DNA from: Pseudomonas sp. CC120222-01a
GTDB lineage: Bacteria; Pseudomonadota; Gammaproteobacteria; Pseudomonadales; Pseudomonadaceae
Length of the DNA: 64,000 nucleotides
Direction: 5' to 3'
NCBI RefSeq assembly: GCF_003097235.1
Contig: NZ_QEQQ01000011.1
Coordinates: 119,194-183,193 of the forward strand
The translations under genes and the position numbers were made by a program. The notes under the pieces are model-generated. The model was given only the letters and a program-made list of their open reading frames with translations, was not told the origin of the DNA and ran no database searches. The stretch's first letter is position 1, and each line of letters opens with the position of its first letter. This document shows, in pieces, positions 43,746-51,343 of this stretch.

Positions 43746-46474
43746 GCCGGGCTCAGCCGGCAATGCTGCAGGTAACCCTCGGCCGTGTCATCACCGAGGC
43801 CCTGCAGCACATGCAGGGCCACATCCTTGGCGTCGTACACCGAGTGCAGCAGGAACGCCAGCTTGCGCCGCTGGTTCTCGGCCAGTGCCGCCATGCGCTC
43901 GGCGTCGGGCAGGAACAAGGCGTCCGCATGCATCAGCTGTGACGCACCGAGCCCCTCGCAGGCCGCATCACCCTGGGCGAAACGCCGGTACTGCAGGTTG
44001 TGCAACCCGCACAGGCTGAAACCGAGCGGCGCCAAGTGCTGGCTGAGGCGGGTGACATCCACCTGGCCCTGGTGGGTCGGGGTGAAATTGACCCGCGCCT
44101 GGATCAACAAGGTATCGGCCAGCGTGCGGGCGCCGTGTTCCAGTATCGCCAGGCTGTCACTGAGGTTGTCGAGCAGCAGCCAGTCCAGCGCGCCCAGGCC
44201 GTCGATGTCATCCAGGCGCAACGACGGCTGCGGCAGGCGCGCCAGCACCCGTGCCGGGTCCAGCACTCCCGGCGCGGGCAAAGGTTCCAGGGTCGCGCTC
44301 AGTGCCGGATCAAGGCAGGCATGCAGGGTCACGGGCTGGCCATTGCCCAGCACCACATTGGGGTAATGGTGCAGTTCGCCCAGCTGAGCCAGCTGCCCGG
44401 CGTTGCCGACGCGCGCGGCGGGGTCGAAGGCGATGGTCGAGAGCACCCCCAGGCGCTGCAAGGCGACATAGCGCGGTGACGCCAGCAAGGTGGCGCCGTG
44501 GTCCAGGGTGACGATGCGGCCCCGGAAGCGGAAGCTGAAACCGTCATTGCCAGCGGGGGCCGCCGGGTGCTTGAAAATGACCGGCTCGCTGCTGTCGTCG
44601 AAGAATGCCTGCCCGGCCTTGTCCAGCATCAGCGCCGCCGGTGGCTGGCCCGCGCAATGGCGCTGCCAGATGGCACGCAGGGCGCTGCCCAGGTGCCTGG
44701 CGAAGCGTTGGTTGTCGCACACCGGCGAATTCATCAGCACCCCACGCAGCAGGCTGCGGATGGTGGTCAGGTTGTCCAGGTCGCGCGCCAGCCCGGCTGC
44801 ACGCTGCTGGTACTCGTCCCAACTGCTCACCACCAGCTCGGGCAGCCCGGCATTGACCAGGTGCGTGGCGGAATGCCGACCGGCAAAGGTGGGCCCCGGC
44901 AAGGTCACCACCGGCACCCCCATCAGCAGCGCTTCACAGGTGGTCAGGCCGCCGGAATAAGGCCAGGGGTCGAGGGCGATATCGACACGGTTGTAGCTTT
45001 CCAGCAGGGCCTTGTGCCCCACCGGCCCTTCGATCTGCACGCGCTCGGCAGCAATGCCGTGCCCTTGCAACACGCTCATCACATGCTGGCACAGGTCAGG
45101 GTTGGCGAACGCGCCGCCTTTGAGCAGCAGGCGCGAATCAGCGACTTCATGCAGCAGCTCGGCCCAGCGCGCCAGCAGTTCATCGTTGAGCTTGGTCGGG
45201 TTGTTGAAGCAGCCGAACGTGACAAAGCCGTTGGCCCGCGCCGGCAACGCCTGCACGTCAGGTGCATAGGGCGGTGGGTCGTAGCAGATGTAGTCATTGG
45301 GCAGGCGGATCAGCTTCTCGGTGTAGTAGCCGTCCTCCCCGGGGGGTGACTCGATGGCATCGCTGAGCAGGTAATCCATGGCGTCCAGGCCGGTGGTGTT
45401 GATCAGCCCGCCGACCCACTTGACCAGCAGCGGCGCCGGCTGCAACGCCATGCAACCCATGCGGTTGCCGGCATTGTGGCCGCTCAGGTCGATGAGAATG
45501 TCGATCTGGTCGTCGCGAATCTGCTGCGCCAGGTGTTCGTCATCCATGTGCTTGATCACCCGCCACGCCTGCATGCGCGCGCGAATGCGCTGGGTCAGGT
45601 GGTCGCTGACCTGGCTGCTGCTGTAGGCGAACAGCTGGAACTGATACGTGGGCAAGCGCTCCAGCACGCCGACTATCATGTTGCCCACCGGGTGCTGGCG
45701 CAGGCCGTCGGAGACCAGGCCGATACGCAATTGCTTGTCCGGCGCCAGGTCGGCCATCTGCGGCCGGGGCGGCACGTTGCCTGGGCCGAAACGCGTTTGC
45801 CACTGCTTGCACACCTCGAAGATGTAGTCGCGGCTGCGGGTGGGGTCGTAGTGCAGGCTGGTCAGGCGGTTGGAGTACGGCAGCACGTCCTTGCGCCCGG
45901 CCAGCTCGACGGCACGGCAGTAATGCTCGTCGGCTGCGGCCAGTTGGCCGACGTCCTTGTACAGGTTGGCCAGGTTGTTCCAGTGGCTGTAATCGCCGGG
46001 TTCTTTCCTGACCAGCGTCTCGAACAGGGCAATGGCTTCGCCATGGCGGTCAAGGCGGCCGAGGATCAGGGCCTTGCGCGCCAGCATGTGGCAGTCACCC
46101 GGGCAGGCCTGCAGGGCTTGCTCGATATGCTCAAGCGCAGGGGCGAAGCGGCCCTTCTCGAAATATAAGGTCGCCAGGCGGTGATGGGCCGGGAAAAACT
46201 GCGGCGCCAGCACCAGGGCACGGTTTGCCAGCGACTCTGCACGCCCGTTGTCACCCAGCTTCTGGCTGGCCTTGGCCACCAGTTCCAATGCCTGCGGATC
46301 GTCCGGACGCAGCTGCAAAGCGTGCTCGAAACTGGCCAGGGCCTGTTCCGGTTCGAGGGTCAGTTGCAGGTTACCCAAGGTGTGCCAGGCACTGGCATCG
46401 CCGGGGCGGCGCTGACAGAGGCGTCTTGCCTGGGCGAGGTCGACAGGGGCTGCGGATCGGCGGGGTTTGGGCAT
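43721..46474 (-). CDS. TPR / SPINDLY-type O-GlcNAc transferase-like glycosyltransferase (GT41) with C-terminal FkbM-like domain
   Basis: The 917-residue protein starts with TPR repeats (about 10-200, such as [20 protein letters not shown] and [20 protein letters not shown]). A GT41/SPINDLY catalytic region follows (about 250-620) with [34 protein letters not shown] and [20 protein letters not shown]. The last 270 residues resemble an FkbM-type methyltransferase fold ([17 protein letters not shown]) but lack a clear SAM-binding glycine motif, so this part may be inactive. GT41 enzymes place sugars on Ser/Thr. As it lies directly downstream of fliC on the same strand, flagellin is the likely target by context only. 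Confidence 0.8.
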   Translation of the reverse strand: MPKPRRSAAPVDLAQARRLCQRRPGDASAWHTLGNLQLTLEPEQALASFEHALQLRPDDPQALELVAKASQKLGDNGRAESLANRALVLAPQFFPAHHRLATLYFEKGRFAPALEHIEQALQACPGDCHMLARKALILGRLDRHGEAIALFETLVRKEPGDYSHWNNLANLYKDVGQLAAADEHYCRAVELAGRKDVLPYSNRLTSLHYDPTRSRDYIFEVCKQWQTRFGPGNVPPRPQMADLAPDKQLRIGLVSDGLRQHPVGNMIVGVLERLPTYQFQLFAYSSSQVSDHLTQRIRARMQAWRVIKHMDDEHLAQQIRDDQIDILIDLSGHNAGNRMGCMALQPAPLLVKWVGGLINTTGLDAMDYLLSDAIESPPGEDGYYTEKLIRLPNDYICYDPPPYAPDVQALPARANGFVTFGCFNNPTKLNDELLARWAELLHEVADSRLLLKGGAFANPDLCQHVMSVLQGHGIAAERVQIEGPVGHKALLESYNRVDIALDPWPYSGGLTTCEALLMGVPVVTLPGPTFAGRHSATHLVNAGLPELVVSSWDEYQQRAAGLARDLDNLTTIRSLLRGVLMNSPVCDNQRFARHLGSALRAIWQRHCAGQPPAALMLDKAGQAFFDDSSEPVIFKHPAAPAGNDGFSFRFRGRIVTLDHGATLLASPRYVALQRLGVLSTIAFDPAARVGNAGQLAQLGELHHYPNVVLGNGQPVTLHACLDPALSATLEPLPAPGVLDPARVLARLPQPSLRLDDIDGLGALDWLLLDNLSDSLAILEHGARTLADTLLIQARVNFTPTHQGQVDVTRLSQHLAPLGFSLCGLHNLQYRRFAQGDAACEGLGASQLMHADALFLPDAERMAALAENQRRKLAFLLHSVYDAKDVALHVLQGLGDDTAEGYLQHCRLSPAQPRPMPR

Positions 46475-46561
46475 GGGGGCGGCCTTGTGGCAGAGAGAGC
46501 TGCGTGAATGCTATGCCTGCATCGCGCTGTTCAAAGCCCGGATAAACCGCATAAAAAGCAA

Positions 46562-46679
46562 GGGGCCGCTTTGCGGCCCTTCGCGGGCAAGCCCGCTCCC
46601 ACAAGGGCCACGCCGACCTGAAGGCAGCGCTGTCCCTGTGGGAGCGGGCTTGCCCGCGAAGGGCTGCAAAGCAGCCCCA
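46562..46679. repeat. REPIN of the GCGGGCAAGCCCGC type behind fliC
   Basis: Two inverted REPs (GCGGGCAAGCCCGCTCCCACAAGG and its inverted partner) with outer hairpins GGGGCCGCTTTGCGGCCC and GGGCTGCAAAGCAGCCCC span 118 bases. It lies seven bases beyond the fliC stop and can act as fliC terminator or mRNA 3' protector, lowering read-through into the glycosyltransferase gene. Confidence 0.8.
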
Positions 46680-46686
46680 GGCGGTA

Positions 46687-47739
46687 TTACTGCAGCAGCG
46701 ACAGCATCTGCTGTGGCATCGAGTTGGCCTGCGACAGCACCGAGGTACCGGCCTGTTGCAGGATCTGCGCGCTGGTCATGGCCGACACTTCAGTGGCGTA
46801 GTCGACGTCCTGGATACCGGAACGGGCCGACGTCAGGTTGGTCACCGTGGTGGAGATGTTGGTGATCGCCGAGTCGAAGCGGTTCTGGATCGCACCCAGG
46901 TCGGAACGCATGGAGTCGATGGTGTTCAGCGCGCTGTCCAGCGCCGTCAGGGTGTTGGTCGACTTCTTGGTCACTGCGTTGTCGGTGTCGATGGTGATGG
47001 TCGCAGTCGTGGTCGAGCCGCTGGTGGTGGTGTCCACGGTAGCCGCGTAGGTCTTGCCGCCGACGGTCAGGAAGTAGTTGCCGCTGGCGTCCTGCGACAG
47101 GGTGCCGCTGCTGACGGTGGTGCCGGAGCTGTCGACGTAGCTGGTGTTGGTGGAGGTGATCGCGGTGCCCGAATCGTCGGTCAGGGTGGTGGCGGTCAGG
47201 GTAGTGTCGTAGCCGTTGACGTTGAAGTCACCCAGGCCCAGGGTGGTGGCGTTGATTTCGCTCAGGGAAATCTCGATGGTCTCGCCGTCGTTGGCGCCAA
47301 CCTGGATGCTGATGGTCTGGTCTTTGGCCAGGACGCTGACACCGTTGAACGAGGTCTGGTCGGAAATACGGTTGATCTCGTCCAGACGCTGGGTGATTTC
47401 ATCCTGGATCGACTGCAGGTCGGACTGCGAGTTGGTGCCGTTGGCAGCCTGTACCGCCAGCTCACGGATACGCTGCAGGTTGTCGTTCACCTGGTCCAGC
47501 GCGCCTTCGGTGGTCTGCGCCAGGGAGATGCCGTCGCTGGCGTTGCTGCTGGCCTGGTTGAGGCCGGTGATCTGCGAGCTCATGCGGTTGGCGATGGCCT
47601 GGCCAGCGGCGTCGTCGGAAGCGCTGTTGATTTTCAGGCCCGACGACAGGCGCTCGATCGAGGTGCTCAGGCTGCTTTCCGAAGCGCTGAGGTTTTGCTG
47701 GGCGATGAGCGAGGTGATGTTGGTATTGATGACAGACAT
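46687..47739 (-). CDS. fliC: Flagellin FliC
   Basis: FliC is the filament subunit. The 350-residue protein starts MSVINTNITSLIAQQNLSAS and ends QILQQAGTSVLSQANSMPQQMLSLLQ, the conserved D0/D1 coiled ends. The central region (about 170-290) is short and very rich in Thr and Ser (TTLTATTLTDDSGTAITST), a good O-glycosylation surface. The ATG at 47739 is used; a longer open frame would run past the FliA promoter. It is divergent from the second motAB. Confidence 0.96.
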   Translation of the reverse strand: MSVINTNITSLIAQQNLSASESSLSTSIERLSSGLKINSASDDAAGQAIANRMSSQITGLNQASSNASDGISLAQTTEGALDQVNDNLQRIRELAVQAANGTNSQSDLQSIQDEITQRLDEINRISDQTSFNGVSVLAKDQTISIQVGANDGETIEISLSEINATTLGLGDFNVNGYDTTLTATTLTDDSGTAITSTNTSYVDSSGTTVSSGTLSQDASGNYFLTVGGKTYAATVDTTTSGSTTTATITIDTDNAVTKKSTNTLTALDSALNTIDSMRSDLGAIQNRFDSAITNISTTVTNLTSARSGIQDVDYATEVSAMTSAQILQQAGTSVLSQANSMPQQMLSLLQ

Positions 47740-47786
47740 CGTGCAGTTCCTTTCGTGGTTGGGCAGTTGTCTTGCTGACAGCGCGA

Positions 47787-47814
47787 ACATCGGCGCCTCG
47801 AAAACCCACCTTTA
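47787..47814 (-). promoter_or_regulatory. FliA (sigma-28) promoter of fliC
   Basis: On the minus strand TAAAGGTG is followed after 12 bases by GCCGATGT. Predicted start is near 47780, about 40 bases before the fliC ATG. Confidence 0.8.
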
Positions 47815-47859
47815 GCGCCCCGCCAAAAAAATTTTGCCCGCACCTGCCTGCCCGGTCGC

Positions 47860-47887
47860 TCAAGCTGAAGCGCAAAACTGCCTGTAT
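47860..47887 (+). promoter_or_regulatory. Weak candidate FliA promoter of second motAB
   Basis: TCAAGCTG is followed after 12 bases by GCCTGTAT. The -35 and spacing agree with the other sites here, but the -10 deviates from GCCGAT. It lies about 80 bases before the second motA. Confidence 0.35.
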
Positions 47888-47967
47888 TAGCGACTTTGCC
47901 CTCCCCGTCGTGGGGCTATAAAGCTGGCCATCATTGTCTACGGCCGGGTGCCGTCAACGGAGTGCCC

Positions 47968-48792
47968 ATGAACCCATCGACCCTGACCGGCCTGGTCGCC
48001 AGCCTGATCCTGCTGAGCGTCCTGCTGCTGTTCACCGCACAGCAACCGTCGCTGCTCATCGACTTGCCGGGCCTTGGCATCGTGCTGGTGGGTACCTTCG
48101 CCGCCACCTGCATCAGTTACCCCATGGCCGAGTTGCGCTGCATTCCCGGCCTGCTCGCCACCGTGCTGCGCCAGGAGCAGGATCGCGCGCCGGGCGACAT
48201 CGACGAGCTGGTCAGCCTGTCGCGCCGCTGGATCGAGGGCGATACCCGCGCTGTGGAGACTGCGCTGGCACAGACGCAAAACCCGTTCCTGGGCTCCGGC
48301 GTGCAGCTGCTGGTCGACCAGGTGGCCGAAGAAGACATCCTCGAACTGATGCAGTGGCGAATCACCCGGCTGCGTGCCAAGGAACGTGCCGAAGCCCAGA
48401 TTTTCCGCACCATGGCCAGCTATGCGCCAGCGTTCGGCATGCTCGGCACCCTGGTCGGTCTGGTCAACATGGTCTTCGTGCTGGGCGACGGCGACCTGGG
48501 CAGCGTTGGCCGGCAAATGGCCCTGAGCCTGACCACCACCCTGTATGGCGTGCTGCTGGCCAACCTGCTGTTCAAGCCGATCGCGCTCAAGCTGGAGCGG
48601 CGCACGGAGCGGCGTGTAGTGATCATGAACATGATCCTGCAGGGTATTTCGATGATGGCCCGGAAACGCAGCCCCGGGCTGATGCGCGAAACCCTGAAGG
48701 CCTTCGTGGCGCACTACCACGATGAACTGCAGGACCAGGGCGCTCCCCGTGCCCGCAAGCCACTTTCGCTCGCCTGGCGGAGGCGCCCATGA
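47968..48792 (+). CDS. Second flagellar stator protein, MotA/PomA-like
   Basis: This 274-residue MotA-family protein is clearly different from the MotA encoded at 36.4 kb. It has the PomA/MotP-like core TMASYAPAFGMLGTLVGLVNMV and QMALSLTTTLYGVLLANLLFKPIA with four membrane helices, and lacks the E. coli-type C-terminus. The ATG at 47968 (MNPSTLTGLVASLILLS) is used. It overlaps the following motB-like gene and is divergent from fliC. Ion specificity cannot be decided from sequence alone. Confidence 0.88.
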   Translation: MNPSTLTGLVASLILLSVLLLFTAQQPSLLIDLPGLGIVLVGTFAATCISYPMAELRCIPGLLATVLRQEQDRAPGDIDELVSLSRRWIEGDTRAVETALAQTQNPFLGSGVQLLVDQVAEEDILELMQWRITRLRAKERAEAQIFRTMASYAPAFGMLGTLVGLVNMVFVLGDGDLGSVGRQMALSLTTTLYGVLLANLLFKPIALKLERRTERRVVIMNMILQGISMMARKRSPGLMRETLKAFVAHYHDELQDQGAPRARKPLSLAWRRRP

Positions 48793-49655
48793 CCCTCCCT
48801 GCATCGCCCAGCAGCCTAGCCGATAACCGCCACTGGCTGGCGCATCAGCGCTCCCTGGAGCTCGAACTGACCAAGGCCCGTGAGCGCCAGAGCAATCTGA
48901 AGCGCTCGCCGGCAGACGGATTGGACGCAGACGCGGCAGACGCCGACAGCGAAGGCTGGATGCTGACCTACCTGGACCTGATGACCCTGCTGCTGGTCAT
49001 GGTCCTGGCCATGCTGGCGAAAACCATGGTCAGCCATGCTGAGCCCGCCGAGACGCCAGCGGGCTTTCCGCTGGCTATCGACATCGCCAGCCTGACACGC
49101 GTCGACCCGCCAGGGTCGCTGCTGCTCGTGCCGCCCAGCGTTGCTGAACAAGAGCCTGTCGAACCGCTCATTGCCGAAGCGCCTCCTGTCGAAAAGGCTC
49201 CTGTCGCGCCAGAACCAGAACCCGACCCACTGGCAGGGCTGCCCGTGGACCAGCTGGGCAGCGATGTCGAGGTGATCCGCAACGAGCGCAGCGTCAGCTT
49301 CCGCATCGACAGCAGCATCCTGTTTCCGTCAGGGCAGACCGAGCTGGACCCCAAGGGCATGCAGGTGCTGCAGCGTCTGGCGCAGGTGCTGACCACAGTG
49401 CCGCACAAGATCGTCGTGGCCGGACATACCGATATCCGCACCATCCGTAATGCGCGGTATCCGTCGAACTGGGAGTTGTCCGGCGCACGGGCCGGGAGCG
49501 TGGTGCGCTTCCTGCAGCAGCAGGGGATTGCCGGGGAACGGCTGAGTGCCGTGGGGCTGGCGGATACGCAGCCGCTGGGGGATAACGGCACGGCTGAAGG
49601 GCGGGCGAAGAATCGGCGGGTGGAGTTGACGCTGGAGCAGCACAAGCAACTCTGA
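48789..49655 (+). CDS. Second flagellar stator protein, MotB-like
   Basis: This 288-residue partner of the preceding MotA-like protein has an unusually long charged cytoplasmic N-terminus (about 55 residues). A membrane helix with the ion-carrying Asp63 (WMLTYLDLMTLLLVMVLAML) follows, then a Pro/Glu-rich linker and a C-terminal OmpA-like peptidoglycan-binding domain (VAGHTDIRTI, YPSNWELSGARAGSVVRFL). It is the right-hand end of the flagellar cluster. Confidence 0.9.
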   Translation: MTLPASPSSLADNRHWLAHQRSLELELTKARERQSNLKRSPADGLDADAADADSEGWMLTYLDLMTLLLVMVLAMLAKTMVSHAEPAETPAGFPLAIDIASLTRVDPPGSLLLVPPSVAEQEPVEPLIAEAPPVEKAPVAPEPEPDPLAGLPVDQLGSDVEVIRNERSVSFRIDSSILFPSGQTELDPKGMQVLQRLAQVLTTVPHKIVVAGHTDIRTIRNARYPSNWELSGARAGSVVRFLQQQGIAGERLSAVGLADTQPLGDNGTAEGRAKNRRVELTLEQHKQL

Positions 49656-49670
49656 GCCGACTGTTTCTGC

Positions 49671-50726
49671 TCACTCAGGATGGTTCAATAGCAGTTCTGC
49701 GACAGCGGCGAATGCAACATAACAGGTATGAAAATCCGGCTTTTCGGCTGCGTAAAGCAATGGTGCCAGACGCAGTTCGAAGTTCGCTTTCAGCCCATCG
49801 TGGTTGCTAGCGGCAGCCAGGCTGCGTCGAAGCACACGGTAAGGCGCCTGATCAAACTCGGGATGCTGCCCTTTGAATTCCTCGACATCCTTGCGGACCA
49901 GCAAGGCAAAAATCTGGCAAGCAGGCTCGATGACGTCTGGCTGGCTTCCCGATATGCGCCAGACATCGTAGATATGCCGCACCAAGGCGGTATCAAAGGC
50001 GCCGCGTTGATGCCCATCCCAATACCAGGCGCAGCGACGCAAGAGCGACAGCACCTTCTCTGCCAGTGTCTCCGCCACTGTGATGCAGGCCATTGAAAAG
50101 CGATGTGGCACTTCACGAGGGATGAACTGGTCCAGCATGTAACCCATTTCACGGCGCTCGCAGTCCAGTATTGGAGGGCGATGAATCAGCTCGAGTTTGA
50201 GCTGGGGCCGAAGCACACCGGATACATCCTGGAAGGAGGCAGTGTATGACACCAGGAGGCAGTAATAGCGTCGACTGTCGCGCGACATCGGGTTTTCCTG
50301 GTCATCATGGACCACGTACTCGAAGCCCATTGCCGCCAACCGCTGCTCCACCTCTCGATGCAAATCCCCTAGGCGCGCCCGGTCCGTATGCCCTTTTGGC
50401 AGGCTGTAGCCTTCGGGTACCTCCTCCAGCAGGACCTTTATGTCGATGTCTTCGGACATCCGCTCGATCAGCCCATGGGCTTTTGAAAGGCAGGTACCAC
50501 CCGCGAAAATCAAGCGTGTGGTTACAGTGACGGAAGCAGGCTCAGGATCACCTTTGCACCGATTTTTCTGATGCGCAGTGTGGATGACCTCGATTTTCGA
50601 CAACGCGTGTAAAGCGTCAGTGATGTGATGGTCTTTCTCCGCGACTACAGCTGGCAGATTGCCCAACAACCCTGCTGTGGCGGCATCCTCGATATCAGAC
50701 TTCAACTCGTCTGGAATTCTTCTCAT
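49671..50726 (-). CDS. AbiEii-type nucleotidyltransferase toxin
   Basis: This 351-residue protein belongs to the AbiEii/AbiGii nucleotidyltransferase toxin family, whose members act in phage abortive infection or as type IV toxin-antitoxin toxins. The nucleotidyltransferase motif is present in RLIFAGGTCLSKAHGLIERM followed by SEDIDIKV, the GG(T/S)...S-D-D-type signature. Base composition is less GC-rich than the flagellar genes. It is the second gene of the pair and its start overlaps the antitoxin gene by 32 bases. Confidence 0.85.
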   Translation of the reverse strand: MRRIPDELKSDIEDAATAGLLGNLPAVVAEKDHHITDALHALSKIEVIHTAHQKNRCKGDPEPASVTVTTRLIFAGGTCLSKAHGLIERMSEDIDIKVLLEEVPEGYSLPKGHTDRARLGDLHREVEQRLAAMGFEYVVHDDQENPMSRDSRRYYCLLVSYTASFQDVSGVLRPQLKLELIHRPPILDCERREMGYMLDQFIPREVPHRFSMACITVAETLAEKVLSLLRRCAWYWDGHQRGAFDTALVRHIYDVWRISGSQPDVIEPACQIFALLVRKDVEEFKGQHPEFDQAPYRVLRRSLAAASNHDGLKANFELRLAPLLYAAEKPDFHTCYVAFAAVAELLLNHPE

Positions 50727-51114
50727 AAGATATGGTGCTGTTTCCTACAGTCACTTTTCGCGTGATACGCCGTCGCCCCGTGTTGACTCTGGTCCCCATA
50801 GGTATCTGGGTCGAACTGCCGCTGTTGTACTCCGCAACGAGCAGGCTCGGCTCAACGGAAATCCCAAGCTTGCGAAAAAGCTCCGCAGCAATCATTTCCA
50901 GCGTTCCCGCTGGGCTGGGCTTTCCCGTGAACTTGTTAATGCGAGTCTTGGCGAACGCCCCTTTGCTCACGCGAATGAGGAGCCCTAACTCGACAAAGCG
51001 AGCGAGCACCCTCCCGACCTGGGAGTCGCTGCCCATGCTGGCGAATTCGGAACGCAAGACGACTACGCTAGCGCGCTGTTTGATCGAACGGCTCATGCGA
51101 TCTTCAAGTTTCAT
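50695..51114 (-). CDS. AbiEi-like (DUF6088-type) antitoxin/regulator
   Basis: This 139-residue basic protein precedes the AbiEii toxin and has an N-terminal winged-helix-like segment (VGRVLARFVELGLLIRVSKGAFAK), as in AbiEi/DUF6088 antitoxins. A perfect GGAGG ribosome site lies six bases before the ATG at 51114. Such antitoxins repress their own promoter and neutralise the toxin. Confidence 0.75.
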   Translation of the reverse strand: MKLEDRMSRSIKQRASVVVLRSEFASMGSDSQVGRVLARFVELGLLIRVSKGAFAKTRINKFTGKPSPAGTLEMIAAELFRKLGISVEPSLLVAEYNSGSSTQIPMGTRVNTGRRRITRKVTVGNSTISYEKNSRRVEV

Positions 51115-51147
51115 ACCTTACCTCCAACAGGACGCGACTCACCACCA

Positions 51148-51195
51148 GGTAACTGTAAGCTTAAATTACCACGTAATCCCTATTCTACAAGGCTA
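51148..51195 (-). promoter_or_regulatory. Putative AbiE promoter with operator-like inverted repeat
   Basis: The inverted repeat GGTAA-N13-TTACC (51148-51170) lies about 35 bases upstream of the antitoxin start. On the minus strand TTGTAG and TAATTT, 16 bases apart, form a possible -35/-10 pair whose -10 lies in the repeat. This arrangement suits antitoxin autorepression. Confidence 0.4.
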
Positions 51196-51343
51196 ACACC
51201 GTACATAAACCACGCATGAATGCGCAGGTTTTGAAAAATTTTGAAAGACATGGAAGCACTTTTTCCCGACAGCCAGGACCTCCACTCACTAAGCTTCAGC
51301 AAGCCGCAGGAAGCGGCTCTACATTCACGACAACGGAGCGTCC

